Below are positions 16,627-27,400 of a stretch of DNA of 56,875 nucleotides, one piece after another. The position numbers and the translations under genes were made by a program. This DNA is from an uncultured Phocaeicola sp. (GTDB taxonomy: Bacteria; Bacteroidota; Bacteroidia; Bacteroidales; Bacteroidaceae). The notes under the pieces were generated by a model. That model was not told the origin of the DNA. It worked only from the letters and a program-made list of their open reading frames with translations, and did no database searches. The DNA lies in NCBI GenBank assembly GCA_948956705.1, contig CARCZS010000018.1, forward strand, positions 1 through 56,875, in the 5' to 3' direction. Numbering within the stretch: position 1 is the stretch's first letter; the number at the start of each line of letters is the position of its first letter.

Positions 16627-19600
16627 TTATCCAGATATATCTTCATGTTCTATCCCCCTTCTTTTATATATCTCGTCTATGATCTTCTTAAATCGCGACG
16701 AACTTAACGCATCCAAATTGTCAGCATTTGCCCAATCTATATATTCTTTGATAACCTTCAACAGACCATACACTTGCTCTATCTCTTTCAATTTCATTTC
16801 TTCAGGCTCAGCCATGTCGGGATCAAGGTCCCGTAACTTTTCTACTATCTCTGTTTGTTTATCCTTCTTCTCTTTCCAATGCTTAACCAGTTCCACATAG
16901 AAATCGTCATCTCTTATCGTATCATCAACCACCACAGGCAGCATCCTATCCTTATAATTGACATTTTCCATAATGCCCGATAGTTCATACATACAGTTTT
17001 TCGATCTTAAGTAAGGCCTGCTCAGTACCACTATTACAGTTTTCCCAGCCCTTATGGCATTCATAAACTCCTTGATGTTGACCGTATAAGGACAATCTTT
17101 CTTGTCCAACTTAAAAGGAATCCCTCTATTCTCCAATACAAATCCAAGATAATCCACTATATGTGCTGAATGACCTTCCCAATTGTAAGATATGTAAATA
17201 CCTTCATCCTCTCTCCACGGAATCTCTTCAGCTTTTTCCTCTTCTGTTTTCGTTAAGCGTCCTCCATCTGCTATACGCATAGCTTCATTGATATCGCTAA
17301 TACCAGAATAAGCTGCATAGTACTTATCTTCAAACCCGATAATATAGCGGTTCAGATATTTATACATTTCGCCCCTTTGGGTTAACTGCCGTAAGTATTG
17401 CGTCACCTCCATCAATACATCCTTGCTTTTTATGGCAATCCTTTCCAAAGAATTAAGTATACTATTCAGCATAAAATGACCATCAATCTTATGCTCATAG
17501 CAGTAGCGGATAAAATAGCATAGCGATGAAATGGCGTTTGGATTGTCATAGTTAAAGTGGTAGTCATCCCTATATTTTATCATTTCTGGGCGCGTCACAA
17601 GATAGTCCAGCGCATCCATGCTGCCAATACTTATCAACAGACGTACCGCATGTTCTAAATCATATCCGTTAAAACTCTTGTATTCTCCTTCCAGCCTTTC
17701 TCTCACCCAAACCGATTCCTGCGTATTCCTTATAAGTGTTGAATAACAGAATAGTCTGTCAGACACTTTCAAGCCCGATGCAGCTTTCTTTATCTCTTCT
17801 ATTTTCATTCCTTTCTTAACAAGAGTCTCCATTACGTTTGCAGACAATGAATAACCAGACAATGCGAAGCAAAGCACAAGACTATACCCCTCCTCTATTT
17901 GGTTTTCTATGATATAGTTCGAGAATGAATACAACAAAGGGTATTCTGCATTGTCAATATTTGCCCGTAGTTTTTCTATCACCTTAGGAGCTAGGGTTAC
18001 AGAATCTACTCTCTCTGTTATATATTCAAACAAGGAATACTCACGGCTATAATATTCATCAAAATCCTTTCTGGAAATTGTATAACTGCCAAAACAAAGC
18101 AGTGAGAGCAGTTTCTCAGAAGGAATCTCAAACTCACCCTTCAGCATTAGTCCCAAGGCTTCTCGCCAGAAGAATATGGGCTCTCCATCGCTCAGTTTCA
18201 AGACAGATGCTTTAGCCCATTTTACAACCCGAATCTTGATTTCCTCTGTTACAGACACATCCATATCAGACCTATCCATCATTCCCGACACTTCCTTCAT
18301 GAAGAAAGATTCATAAATATCCATGTTCTTAACACCTTTGACAATCTCTCCAATATTGTAATAATTATTGTCATCAACGAAAAGCAACAAAAAACTGAAA
18401 GCATACTGATTGTATCCTTCGTCTTGATCGCGCAGTTTCTTATAGAACTCTTTTCTGGAACTATGATTGTCCAATCCTGTCACCATTTCTAGCACAATCT
18501 GCTTAAATACAGGATACTCTGTAAAATCCATAAATGCTTGTTGCCGTCTCTCCCGCCCTTTGGTTATTATTTCAGGCTGTGGAAACTTCTCCTTGTAAAG
18601 TATTTCTGCACATTCCGCCACTTCGGCATAGGGTATTTCCTGATACCAACTGGCCTTGGCCCAGTCTGTACTGTTGTCTACTGCAAACTTCTTAAAATCA
18701 TCCTTTACATCTTCTGCCGTCATCCATAAAGCAGCCATAATATAGGCTTGTCTGATATCTTCCCACTTCGAGGATTCTTCTTTTGGAGCAAACAGTTCTG
18801 CCTGTCTCTCATAAAAGGTCTTTCTTCCTTTTTCTCGTAAACTGGCGGTCAAATAACAATCCCTAATAACCATCAACAATTCTTGTGTCTGTCTATTATT
18901 ATCAAAATGACGGTGATATTCTTTAAAGGCCTTTTTATAATAAGCCTCTATAATCCCTATCAGTTCTGTATGTCCTTGTTTGATGAATTCACTTGCCCTT
19001 CCAAACACTCCTTTTATCATGTTGGAATATTCTTCCTGCTCATCATGATATTCATATTGGGAATGATAGAACGTGTGAGTAAGGATTTTTTCTACACTCT
19101 GAAGAGAACGAACTTTGGCAAGGGTTGTATAGATGGGCGTTCGAGTTACCATATGTGTAGTATGTCCCTTGTGTTGATTATGAACATACCCTTCTTTATC
19201 GAGTATATAGTCTATATATCCATCGGCCTTGTCCGCCTCCCCTATCAGCCTTATCATCGATTTGATGGCATCATAGTGGTTTGAGTCCTTTACAATGGCA
19301 AACAAGCGTTCTAAATAGGTCTGCTGAGTAAAAAAGGGATTATCGAAATACAAGAATGACAAATCGTGGTATTTGTCTTCTTTCTCTAGTGATTCAGCTG
19401 TCTTTTTCTCCAACACGCTGAAAAGTTTTTCAGTCAAATCAGCGCTATCAGACTTCAAACTATCCCATTTCAGGAAATAGCACAGGCACATCAAGTCTGA
19501 ATAATAAGTCGTTCCTGTTTCTGTATCACTTAATTCATCCACAACGAACCCCACTGTATCTGTCGAATATGCAAATCGCCACAAATCCTCATAATCGTGC

Positions 19601-20379
19601 GTCATAATGTTCGACATTCTAATGCCTAGCGATTTATACTCCAATAAAAGCCCTTTGAACACTTCGTTTCGAGTTTCATAGTCTAGCATATCTCGGTCAA
19701 TGTAGATGATTAAATCCAGACTGGCTTTCTTCAACCATTTTAATATGGCAGACACTTCTTCTTTCTTATCTTTCCCATACATTGACAGCCACAGCATAAT
19801 GATGTTATACCATTCTGGCTTGATACGTCCATTGGGATGTGTGGCTAGTTGCTTAGCTCTTTCTATACCATATCTGTTCAAATAATTGGCAACAAGCCAT
19901 TCGCGGAATGCGTTGTGTGCAAATGAATACTGACCTCCCTCATCGCGAATAAGATCATATCGCAAACATTCTTCCACATTGTTATCATCGTTTTGCAAGC
20001 ATATACGCAGTTCCTCCTTGTTCAGACTTTGGGCATTCATCAGTGATAGCCCAAGGGCTACTCTTTCCAGTAGCCGAACAGACTCTTCAAAACTATGTTG
20101 TGCAGATAGTGATACGTTCTTTTCTTTTACCTCTTTATCGTAACTGCTTTTTATAAATAGTTTGTATATATCCGCCTTGGTCTTAGGAAGTTGTTTCCCC
20201 TTTCCTTTATATGCATCAATCAATACACTCAAGAAGAAAGGATTCTTGATGAAGTCTTCCAACTGATTGGCAAAGACGCTTCTCATAAACCTATCACTAT
20301 TAACCTCACGTTTGGCAGCATAGTCTCTGGCATCGTCTATACTTAACTCTTCCAGAAACAATTCTGTAAATAACTCCAA
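16627..20379 (-). CDS. NACHT-TIR STAND NTPase, C-terminal part (helical repeats plus TIR)
   Basis: This 1250-residue frame continues the NACHT protein whose start lies at 21263. Its first residues (ELFTELFLEELSIDDARDYA) are the expected NACHT helical extension after the SCRSNFRRERQ motif found in the same frame just upstream. About 1,000 residues of alpha-helical repeat-like sequence follow and probably form the sensor. The last 190 residues (16630-17202) are a TIR domain: GIYISYNWEG, KLDKKDCPYTVNIKEFMNAI, TVIVVLSRPYLRSKNCMYEL. The Glu of MYEL occupies the catalytic NADase position. TIR at the C-terminus of a NACHT protein is unusual, because effectors are mostly N-terminal. The real reading frame is joined to the upstream one by a single missing base. 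Confidence 0.8.
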   Translation of the reverse strand: MELFTELFLEELSIDDARDYAAKREVNSDRFMRSVFANQLEDFIKNPFFLSVLIDAYKGKGKQLPKTKADIYKLFIKSSYDKEVKEKNVSLSAQHSFEESVRLLERVALGLSLMNAQSLNKEELRICLQNDDNNVEECLRYDLIRDEGGQYSFAHNAFREWLVANYLNRYGIERAKQLATHPNGRIKPEWYNIIMLWLSMYGKDKKEEVSAILKWLKKASLDLIIYIDRDMLDYETRNEVFKGLLLEYKSLGIRMSNIMTHDYEDLWRFAYSTDTVGFVVDELSDTETGTTYYSDLMCLCYFLKWDSLKSDSADLTEKLFSVLEKKTAESLEKEDKYHDLSFLYFDNPFFTQQTYLERLFAIVKDSNHYDAIKSMIRLIGEADKADGYIDYILDKEGYVHNQHKGHTTHMVTRTPIYTTLAKVRSLQSVEKILTHTFYHSQYEYHDEQEEYSNMIKGVFGRASEFIKQGHTELIGIIEAYYKKAFKEYHRHFDNNRQTQELLMVIRDCYLTASLREKGRKTFYERQAELFAPKEESSKWEDIRQAYIMAALWMTAEDVKDDFKKFAVDNSTDWAKASWYQEIPYAEVAECAEILYKEKFPQPEIITKGRERRQQAFMDFTEYPVFKQIVLEMVTGLDNHSSRKEFYKKLRDQDEGYNQYAFSFLLLFVDDNNYYNIGEIVKGVKNMDIYESFFMKEVSGMMDRSDMDVSVTEEIKIRVVKWAKASVLKLSDGEPIFFWREALGLMLKGEFEIPSEKLLSLLCFGSYTISRKDFDEYYSREYSLFEYITERVDSVTLAPKVIEKLRANIDNAEYPLLYSFSNYIIENQIEEGYSLVLCFALSGYSLSANVMETLVKKGMKIEEIKKAASGLKVSDRLFCYSTLIRNTQESVWVRERLEGEYKSFNGYDLEHAVRLLISIGSMDALDYLVTRPEMIKYRDDYHFNYDNPNAISSLCYFIRYCYEHKIDGHFMLNSILNSLERIAIKSKDVLMEVTQYLRQLTQRGEMYKYLNRYIIGFEDKYYAAYSGISDINEAMRIADGGRLTKTEEEKAEEIPWREDEGIYISYNWEGHSAHIVDYLGFVLENRGIPFKLDKKDCPYTVNIKEFMNAIRAGKTVIVVLSRPYLRSKNCMYELSGIMENVNYKDRMLPVVVDDTIRDDDFYVELVKHWKEKKDKQTEIVEKLRDLDPDMAEPEEMKLKEIEQVYGLLKVIKEYIDWANADNLDALSSSRFKKIIDEIYKRRGIEHEDISG

Positions 20380-21263
20380 TTGGCGTTCCCTGCGGAAGTT
20401 ACTACGGCACGAGAGCCCATTTTCATTTCTGGGTGTTCGTAAGCATAACCTCCTATTTCCTCCAGCAAGTCTTCATATTTCTGGCCGTTTACCTCATCCA
20501 GCGCATCAATTACGAGAACTACCTCCCTGCCATCTACGTATTGTGATTCCGGCAAATCGTCTCTCTTAAGTTTCGTATTGGTTCTAACCTCAAAGCTCAC
20601 GGGAAGGTAAAGACCACTTTGCTGCAATTCCCAGCATAGTTGTTTCAGTTCTGTTGTCTTACCTGTCTGAGCACTGCTATACAGAACAATCTTATTGGTA
20701 GAAGTCTCCTCTACTCCCGTAACATAGTCAGCCAATGTATGACGTTCTTTTTTCCCAAGCACGTAATATATGAAGTTGTTCTCCGATTGGTCAGACGTGC
20801 AGAAACGGCGAATATAGCCATCTACCGCTTTGTGTTTTGTCAGTCCTCTACGTATCCGTTGCCCATTCCTAGTTTCTTGATTTGTCAGGGACGCAGTCAA
20901 TTTGTCTAATTTTTCATCTTTCAAAATAATTCCTTGTGTGGTAATATAATAGGATACTTCTTCATCCTTACTTAATTCCTCAATCCATAAATTAGCAAGA
21001 CTACTCAGAATCACGCCCTCCTTTTCCCACTTTTCTGTCAAGTAAAGTTTCTTTACTTGTTTAAGGTCATTAAAGTGTTTTTGGGCAATGCGCTGCCTGA
21101 CGGCATCGTTTGCACACCATCGTCCCAATGCTGTCTGATAGCATTGTTCAATCCTTTCATCCAACGTTGTTTTATCCTTCGTTGAAATGAATTCTCTCAA
21201 AGAAGGTAACGATCCTGCCAAATAAGAGGCTATGAAGCCCCATAATATAGAACTAATGTCCAT
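20343..21263 (-). CDS. NACHT-TIR STAND NTPase, N-terminal part (NACHT core)
   Basis: The ATG at 21263 (MDISSILWGFIASYLAGSLP) follows AAAGGAATAATA, a rare Shine-Dalgarno-like leader here; the longer frame upstream runs into 5S rRNA sequence and is rejected. A hydrophobic N-terminal stretch precedes a charged helical region. The NACHT NTPase has Walker A SSAQTGKTTELKQL (residues 196-209) and Walker B VVLVIDALDE (247-256). Around residue 282 the frame shifts. Restoring one G in the GGG run (plus-strand CCC at 20416-20418) gives GLSCRSNFRRERQLELF, the textbook continuation, and one protein of 1,545 residues. It could be a sequencing error, a recent mutation or a switch. Confidence 0.8.
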   Translation of the reverse strand: MDISSILWGFIASYLAGSLPSLREFISTKDKTTLDERIEQCYQTALGRWCANDAVRQRIAQKHFNDLKQVKKLYLTEKWEKEGVILSSLANLWIEELSKDEEVSYYITTQGIILKDEKLDKLTASLTNQETRNGQRIRRGLTKHKAVDGYIRRFCTSDQSENNFIYYVLGKKERHTLADYVTGVEETSTNKIVLYSSAQTGKTTELKQLCWELQQSGLYLPVSFEVRTNTKLKRDDLPESQYVDGREVVLVIDALDEVNGQKYEDLLEEIGGYAYEHPEMKMGSRAVVTSAGNANWSYLQNCFWKS

Positions 21264-21290
21264 TATTATTCCTTTCTCTAATATAAAAAT

Positions 21291-21398
21291 GGGCGACTTT
21301 CTACTCCCCGCATCGCATTGCAGTACCATCTGCTCTTTCGGGTTTTACTTCTCTGTTCGGAATGGGAAGAGGTAGATCCACCACAGATATAATCGCCC
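21291..21398 (-). rRNA. rrf: Orphan 5S rRNA (or 5S-like RNA)
   Basis: The minus strand from 21398 to 21291 (108 nt) has the 5S hallmarks: terminal helix GGGCGA pairing with TCGCCC, the helix III/loop block CCTCTTCCCATTCCGAACAG followed by AGAAG, and the loop E/helix IV-V block GATGGTACTGC with GGGGAGTAG. No 16S, 23S or tRNA lies nearby. A T-rich stretch (TTTTTATATT) follows the 3' end. The STAND gene starts 28 bases downstream on the same strand, so the copy lies in its leader. Some usually conserved positions (AAAACCCGAAAGAGC between the blocks) differ from rrn-operon 5S sequences as I remember them, so it may be a divergent or dead copy. Confidence 0.75.
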
Positions 21399-21549
21399 TC
21401 GATTAATCTTAATAATACCAAGCAGCGAAGAATAGCACTAATGATATGATTGTTGCTATGTTCACCAAGGTAATCAGTAAGTAGATACCGCATACTGACA
21501 ATACCGCAATAATAAAACATAAAAGCAGCAGTATTTCTACTACAATTAT

Positions 21550-21590
21550 AACAATAACGGCAAAATTACTTCATATTTGCCGTTATTGTT
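21550..21590 (-). terminator. Hairpin at the end of the DUF4209 gene
   Basis: Perfect 15-bp arms AACAATAACGGCAAA (21550-21564) and TTTGCCGTTATTGTT (21576-21590) enclose 11 bases that include the DUF4209 stop codon. It would end the long minus-strand operon from jetA. Confidence 0.65.
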
Positions 21591-23301
21591 TTACTTTTAG
21601 GACTAAACATCGTCAAGCGCAATATGCACAAAAACACAAGCGTTGCCTCTATCATTCCGTAATCTTGCGGTATATAGAACGCATGTGCTACGTAATTGCG
21701 AATATTGTATCCTTTAGCTGTGAACACATACTCAAAGAATTCAATATCTTCTTTTCTGAATATTTGCAGTAAACATGGTTCTCTCAGTAGATCATCAAGT
21801 AATGCCTGAGAAATACTGTTATCTCGTCCTACTTTTGTAACACAACCTCCATAATCACCAACCATATCACGCAGAATGCCTTCAAAACGTATGGAAAGAA
21901 TATCCACAGGCAATCGCCAATCAGTTGGTTTTCCTTGCAAAAAACGATTATACTGTTTAATGAGTGCTTCAACTCCGTAATCAATCTGCGAAAACCATGT
22001 GGTCGTAACTACTTGACCTGATCTAGTATATTCCAGTTGAATACCAAAACAAGTGTTTTTTAGGAACCATTTCCTCAATTTACTATAGGTTAATTGTTTT
22101 ATGTTGACTGCTGTAAGAATCATATTTATAACAGTATTTCTCACAATATTCATGAGCCATATACCGTATTTCTGACGCAAATCGAAATCCTTACCTGCGT
22201 CCTTGCTGTTTCCGTTGATGTCCATAATCTTATTCTCAAAGCCAAGTTTTTCTACCGTAGATTTGCTTGCAGACATTCGTAGGCGTATTTGTTCGTAAGA
22301 GGGAAACAAAAACCTAACGGGACATGAAAGATTCTCCAATAGCCAACTTAGTTTCCCTTCAAGTAGTTCCTTTTCCAAGTTGCCAAAATACTCAACAATC
22401 TTCTTATCTGTTTTCTTCTCAATTTTGAAATGCAGCATTACCATTTTTTTCTTATTTTCTCGAAATGCCAGTTCTGCCCTGTTCCTTTTTTGGGTCAACC
22501 CCGCCTTCTGATAAAACGCCATAGCTTTTTGGGAATGATCTTCGTTCATCCATGGGATGGCAATATTATTTGGTGCAGTTGCCGGATCAACTAATTGCCC
22601 CATTTCCATATCTCCCAACGCTTCATAAAAAAAGTTCATGTACGGCTTTGCCTCTCCCTGAATCTTTGATGAATAGAATAAACCTAACTCACAGCAGTTC
22701 TCACGCCAGCTATCTTTGACTAATGACAACAAATCCTTGCACAAACATACGATTTTCTTTGCATCACGACTTGGAAAGAAACCCTTTTCCTTAGCCAACC
22801 TTATGCAAACCATTTTTGTGCGGTATCCATAGTCTGATTCCAACACGCCCCAAATCAAATCGGTAGCCTCGGGTATCTTATACTTCACTCTTTTTATCAG
22901 TGACATCAGAACCTCTATAGCCTTTTCTGCTACATGCGGATAATCTTCTTTGTCTTTTGGCAATAAAGTGTTAATCACCGCTATCAAAGCATCAATAGAT
23001 TGCTTAGCATAGCGGTTGTCATTCGTTAATAGTGAAATAAAGTAATTGTATCTGTATTTTAATAACTGGTTATTCGTAGCTTTAACACGTTCATCAAAAT
23101 AAGATACAATAAAATTCTTATCAAAATTACAATTCTCATCCTCTATCAGCCGTTCAATTTTCCACCATGTAAGAATCTCAAGACGTGCTTTTGGCTGTTC
23201 TACCGGTAAAAATGCGTCATACGAGAATCGAATCTACTGTCAAGATGACTATCATCCTGTTTTGTTTCAAGGAATTCGTACAATTCAGCTAAAGTTGCCA
23301 T
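21566..23301 (-). pseudogene. DUF4209-type HEPN-like protein joined to the Wadjet operon, frameshifted
   Basis: The ATG at 23301 (MATLAELYEFLETKQDDSHL) lies 20 bases after jetD. The frame breaks at a tandem duplication of GAATC (23225-23234). Removing one 5-base unit restores one 576-residue protein continuing YDAFLPVEQPKARLEILTWW and running to 21566. The C-terminus has the DUF4209 pattern, including GYNIRNYVAHAFYIPQDYG, an R-x4-H-type (RNYVAH) HEPN motif. HEPN domains of this kind often cleave RNA. Its position as fifth gene of the jet operon, before a terminator, suggests an accessory or added effector. Without one repeat unit removed, only a 33-residue N-terminal peptide is made. Confidence 0.7.
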
Positions 23302-23321
23302 AATAATTTTACATCTATCCG

Positions 23322-24488
23322 TTAGACCTCAGATATTACCTGGCCATTTTTTAACAAACTATTGAATATATTATTAATACATTTTTGCGGAATCTTCTCT
23401 TGCTCTAGACGTAGGTTGTGAAACTTGACATGATCGTACAGTGCGGCTTCCGCAGGGGTAAGATGGAGAGGCTTTGATACATTGCTTGGTGTGCCTTTGT
23501 CGCCTTCAAAATATGTGTCAAAGGTAGTGCGATCCATCAGAAGGCTTTGTGTCTGGGGAAAATAACTGCGGAACTGCGAAAGAATTTCGAAGCCCTGTGC
23601 ATCAATGTCGCCCCAATAATATAGTGAAGCGTGCCGCATGAACGGAACAGACTTGAGGATGCCAATGGTGAATCCATGCCCCCAAATCAGCAGACTTCCT
23701 GCCAACTTGGGAAAAGTCAGGAAGTTGATTTTATTCTCCACCACAAACACCTTTTGCACAGGCAACGACAACGCACAGAACTGACTCTGAGGCATCGTAA
23801 GATCGTCTACACCAGAAAAGTATTCATTCGCAATCGATGCTTCCAGCACACGAATCCGCACCCATGACTCATCGTATCGCAATCCAAAGCGCTTCTCGAA
23901 CACCTTCTCATCCGAACAAACATGCTCTACAATGACAATATCCAGCAACTCACGAAGCACTCCCTTGTTACGTTCAATAAACTTGGTATGCACCTCAATG
24001 GGCAATTCACGAATGTACAACCTAGGACAAGGGTTTGCCACAAAATAGCGCAAAACTTTCAGCAAATCAGACCAAAAGGAAGCATTTTCCACCACCTTCA
24101 GCGGATAGCGTTCCACCCATGAACGAAGCTGCGGAAACTCATCAAGCAACATTGCCACATCCTTACGAAACTGTGATACTTCACCACACTTCTGCAAGAA
24201 GCGCTCAATGTCCGATGCACTCTCGAATAACACGCGCTCAGGCAGATCCTGTTCGCCCAATGCTTTTGTTTTCACTGTTTTCCACTCAATCGTGTAACCA
24301 AAGCCCTTCACCTCTTTCGATTGCGAACGGATGTCCGTCAGTTCACGTTGATACTCGTCCATCGATGCGCTAGCCTTCTTGTCGCAAGGGATCACAATTG
24401 GCTCAAACTCAGAGCCAGCTACCACCGAACGCAAATAATCTACATACTTGCGTTCAGTCTTCTTACGTATTTCTACTGCCGTTATCAT
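23322..24488 (-). CDS. jetD: Wadjet protein JetD (DUF3322/DUF2220, TOPRIM-like nuclease)
   Basis: In this 388-residue protein the N-terminal half matches the arm domain of JetD. The C-terminal half is a TOPRIM-like nuclease with E251 in VFVVENKINFLTFP and D294/D296 in YYWGDIDAQGFEIL. In Wadjet, JetD is the nuclease that cuts DNA after the JetABC motor has reeled in a small circular plasmid. Its ATG overlaps the jetC stop by four bases, so the two are translationally coupled. Confidence 0.9.
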   Translation of the reverse strand: MITAVEIRKKTERKYVDYLRSVVAGSEFEPIVIPCDKKASASMDEYQRELTDIRSQSKEVKGFGYTIEWKTVKTKALGEQDLPERVLFESASDIERFLQKCGEVSQFRKDVAMLLDEFPQLRSWVERYPLKVVENASFWSDLLKVLRYFVANPCPRLYIRELPIEVHTKFIERNKGVLRELLDIVIVEHVCSDEKVFEKRFGLRYDESWVRIRVLEASIANEYFSGVDDLTMPQSQFCALSLPVQKVFVVENKINFLTFPKLAGSLLIWGHGFTIGILKSVPFMRHASLYYWGDIDAQGFEILSQFRSYFPQTQSLLMDRTTFDTYFEGDKGTPSNVSKPLHLTPAEAALYDHVKFHNLRLEQEKIPQKCINNIFNSLLKNGQVISEV

Positions 24489-27400
24489 ACTTCCATACTC
24501 CTTTCACGTTCTGCCTTAAACTCACTGATAGGCATATTATAGAGCACAGAACAGTTGCCCTTGCGCTCCACATAATGCACATACGAAATATCGTTCTCCA
24601 CGATGTGAATATTGTCGCTCGGAGTCACCACGAGCAACTGCAGATGGAGTTGTTTGCAGAGCGAAATCAGATAGCGTGCCTTGTCCTCGTCCTGTGCGCG
24701 AAAAGCTTCATCTATTGCAATGAAGCGGAACGAAGAATCTAATCCACTCTTGGTTAATCCGAACTGGTAAGCGATAGCCGATCCCAGAATCGTGTATGTT
24801 AATTGTGCTTTCTCGCCACCAGACAGCTGCCCCATCGCCTCATAGGTGTTACGCTTCTGCCCATCGTCTTGGTAAAACTCCTCCGACTTATATGTGTACC
24901 ATCCACGCACATCCATCACCGACTTTCGCCATGATTCGACCTGTAAGCGAGACATCAGCGGTTCAATATGCTGTTCGAAATGAATCTTGCTTCCATCGAT
25001 TGTTGAATTCATCTCATGAATATTAGGTATTGCACTGCTCAGCAGGTTTTGAAACTCCTTCACATCCACATTCAATCGTTTGGTTGCTACCAACTGGATA
25101 TAAGTCTTTGGAGCATCTTTGAAATCAATGCCTATAAGATACGAATTCAATTGGTCGATGGTCTTGGTGATAGACTGACACCAGTTTTGGAAGAATACAT
25201 TGAATGCACTGACTTTGTTGATGATATTCTCCTGCAAATACTTGTTGAAGCGCGATTCAAACCCTGGTAAATCTTCGTCAAGCAATCGTTGGTAATAGGC
25301 CTGATATTCGCCCATAAACTCCACGGCTTCGGGCAAACGGCTCACATCCGAACGCCAATCGTGATACTTCATGGTAATTTCCTCTGCGGGATTCTTGAAG
25401 CGATAAATCAGGTTCTTCAAATCGCTATTCTTGCGACTCTTCGTTTCACGCTGTTTCTGCAAAGCTAAATCGATCTCATGTTGTAACGTGTCACGCTTTC
25501 CGTTCAAATCCTCCAATGCCACATTCAGTAAATCTGTGTGTTGCGACTCAAAAGTATCCGTATCAACTACGCCTATTTGAGCCAAAGCTGAATTACTTTC
25601 GTTTCTCCTTTCTTTGAGCTTATTCTCACGATTCTCCGATAATGTTTTCTTTTTGATAGCTTCATTGTTCTCATCATCAAGTAAACCGATTTCTTTTCTC
25701 ACCCCCGCCAATTGCTCCTGTAAAATCTTCACCCGATTATTGGCTTCCTCCAGTTGTCGTTTCTGTTCTTGCTTTTGCTGAATGACTAGTACACACGACT
25801 GCCAGTCGATATCATCAAATTTATCGTATTTACTAAACAGCGTCAAATAGGTTTCCCGCTTCTTCTGAGCATTCTTTATGTCTTCCTCTAGCTTACGGAC
25901 TTTAGCTGCTGTCATCTTTTCTTCCTGCTGCAACTGACGCACCTCTGCCTGTAACACGGCAATTTTCTCCTTGTTATCCCAGCCAAGCACATAGTGTTCC
26001 TTGCCTCGTATCTCTGGTCGGTCGTCTTTCTCATGCTTACCACCTCTCGCCTTTATCAGCCCCTCTTTTGTTACTGCTTTCTCTTGCAGATGGTTGAAGT
26101 CCGCAAGCGAATCAACACAACTATAGTTGAACTCAGCAAATAACCTGTCCTCAAGCCAATCCAAATACAAACACATTGGCTTGTATTCAAGCTTACGGAG
26201 CAACGAATCCGCTTTCAATGTCCTATCCTCAAACTCACGAATAGTCTCTGCGCCCTGGTATCGCTGATACACGATACGACCTCGCAGATTATGACCATTC
26301 ACATACTCATTTACCTGCTTGTAATACTTCTCCGGCACTACCAACCGCAATGCAAAATTGTGAAGAATACGCTCAATGGAATATTCCCAATCACGCTCAT
26401 CATCCTTCACACATATCAGTTCACCAATGAATGGAATCTCTTCGGTAGTTGCACCAACAGCTTCCAGTATCTCATCACGAATCTCAGCCACACGACCGGA
26501 TATATTGTTCTTATGCTGCTGCAGATAGCGTATGGTGGCCATTCGTTCTTCTATGTTGCTACTGATTTCATCCTGACGGTTTTGTGCCTGACGCTTCTCT
26601 TCCATAAGTTGCCTGTCAATCGTCACTTGCAGAGCATCTTTCTCGCGTTTGGCGGTCGCACGATTAATTTCGAATACCTCTACATCAGGACTTTGTTCCA
26701 TCTTCACCAGCTTTGCCAACTTATCGTATTCTTCGGCTTTGGCCTTGCGGTTATCACGTATCCTCACTCTCTGATTGATTTCCTTTTCAATTTCATGTAT
26801 CTGCTGACCCACCTCGTCCTTCTCAATAGCCACCGTCAAGCGCATTTGCTCTTGTTCCAGCTCACCCTTCTGCACCTTCAACTCCTTCAACCTATCTTCC
26901 AGTTTCCTCAAGTCGCTCTTGCAGCACACCAACTCCTTGTCGCACAAATCCACCGTTCGCGCAGCAAACCAATAGGCTGCCACACTCTTCTCCTGCTCCA
27001 TTTCATCTATGCGTATGTCTATCTCCTTCAGTTCCTCTGTCAATGCATTGATAGGTTCCAGTTGGGCAATCTGCTCCTTCACCTTATCGATATTAGTCTT
27101 AGCCTCCATCAGATTTTGGAAGTTGTCCTTCAGTTCCTGATACTTCTCCTCAGCCGGCAGTTCCTCGAGCATATTCGTACGAATAAAACTGTCCAGATCG
27201 TCCAACACTTTCACACCCACTATCTGATTGAAGAGTGTAAGCGCCTTGTCCGAACGCATACCGAAGAGGGTTATCATCTTTTCGCCATATGCCACCGGAC
27301 CATCAAAAAACTCTATCGTGCGTTTTGTTTCATTCGTATTGTATTTTTTCGTCAGTCGCTTGCGCCAATCGCCATGCAAGTCAAACTCTGAAAAGTCACG

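Noticed and set aside
21278..21520. 80-codon minus-strand frame upstream of the NACHT gene
   Set aside because: More than half of it is 5S rRNA sequence.
26291..27391. 366-codon plus-strand frame opposite jetC
   Set aside because: Shadow of the long coiled-coil coding region; Leu/His-rich composition is that of an antisense frame.
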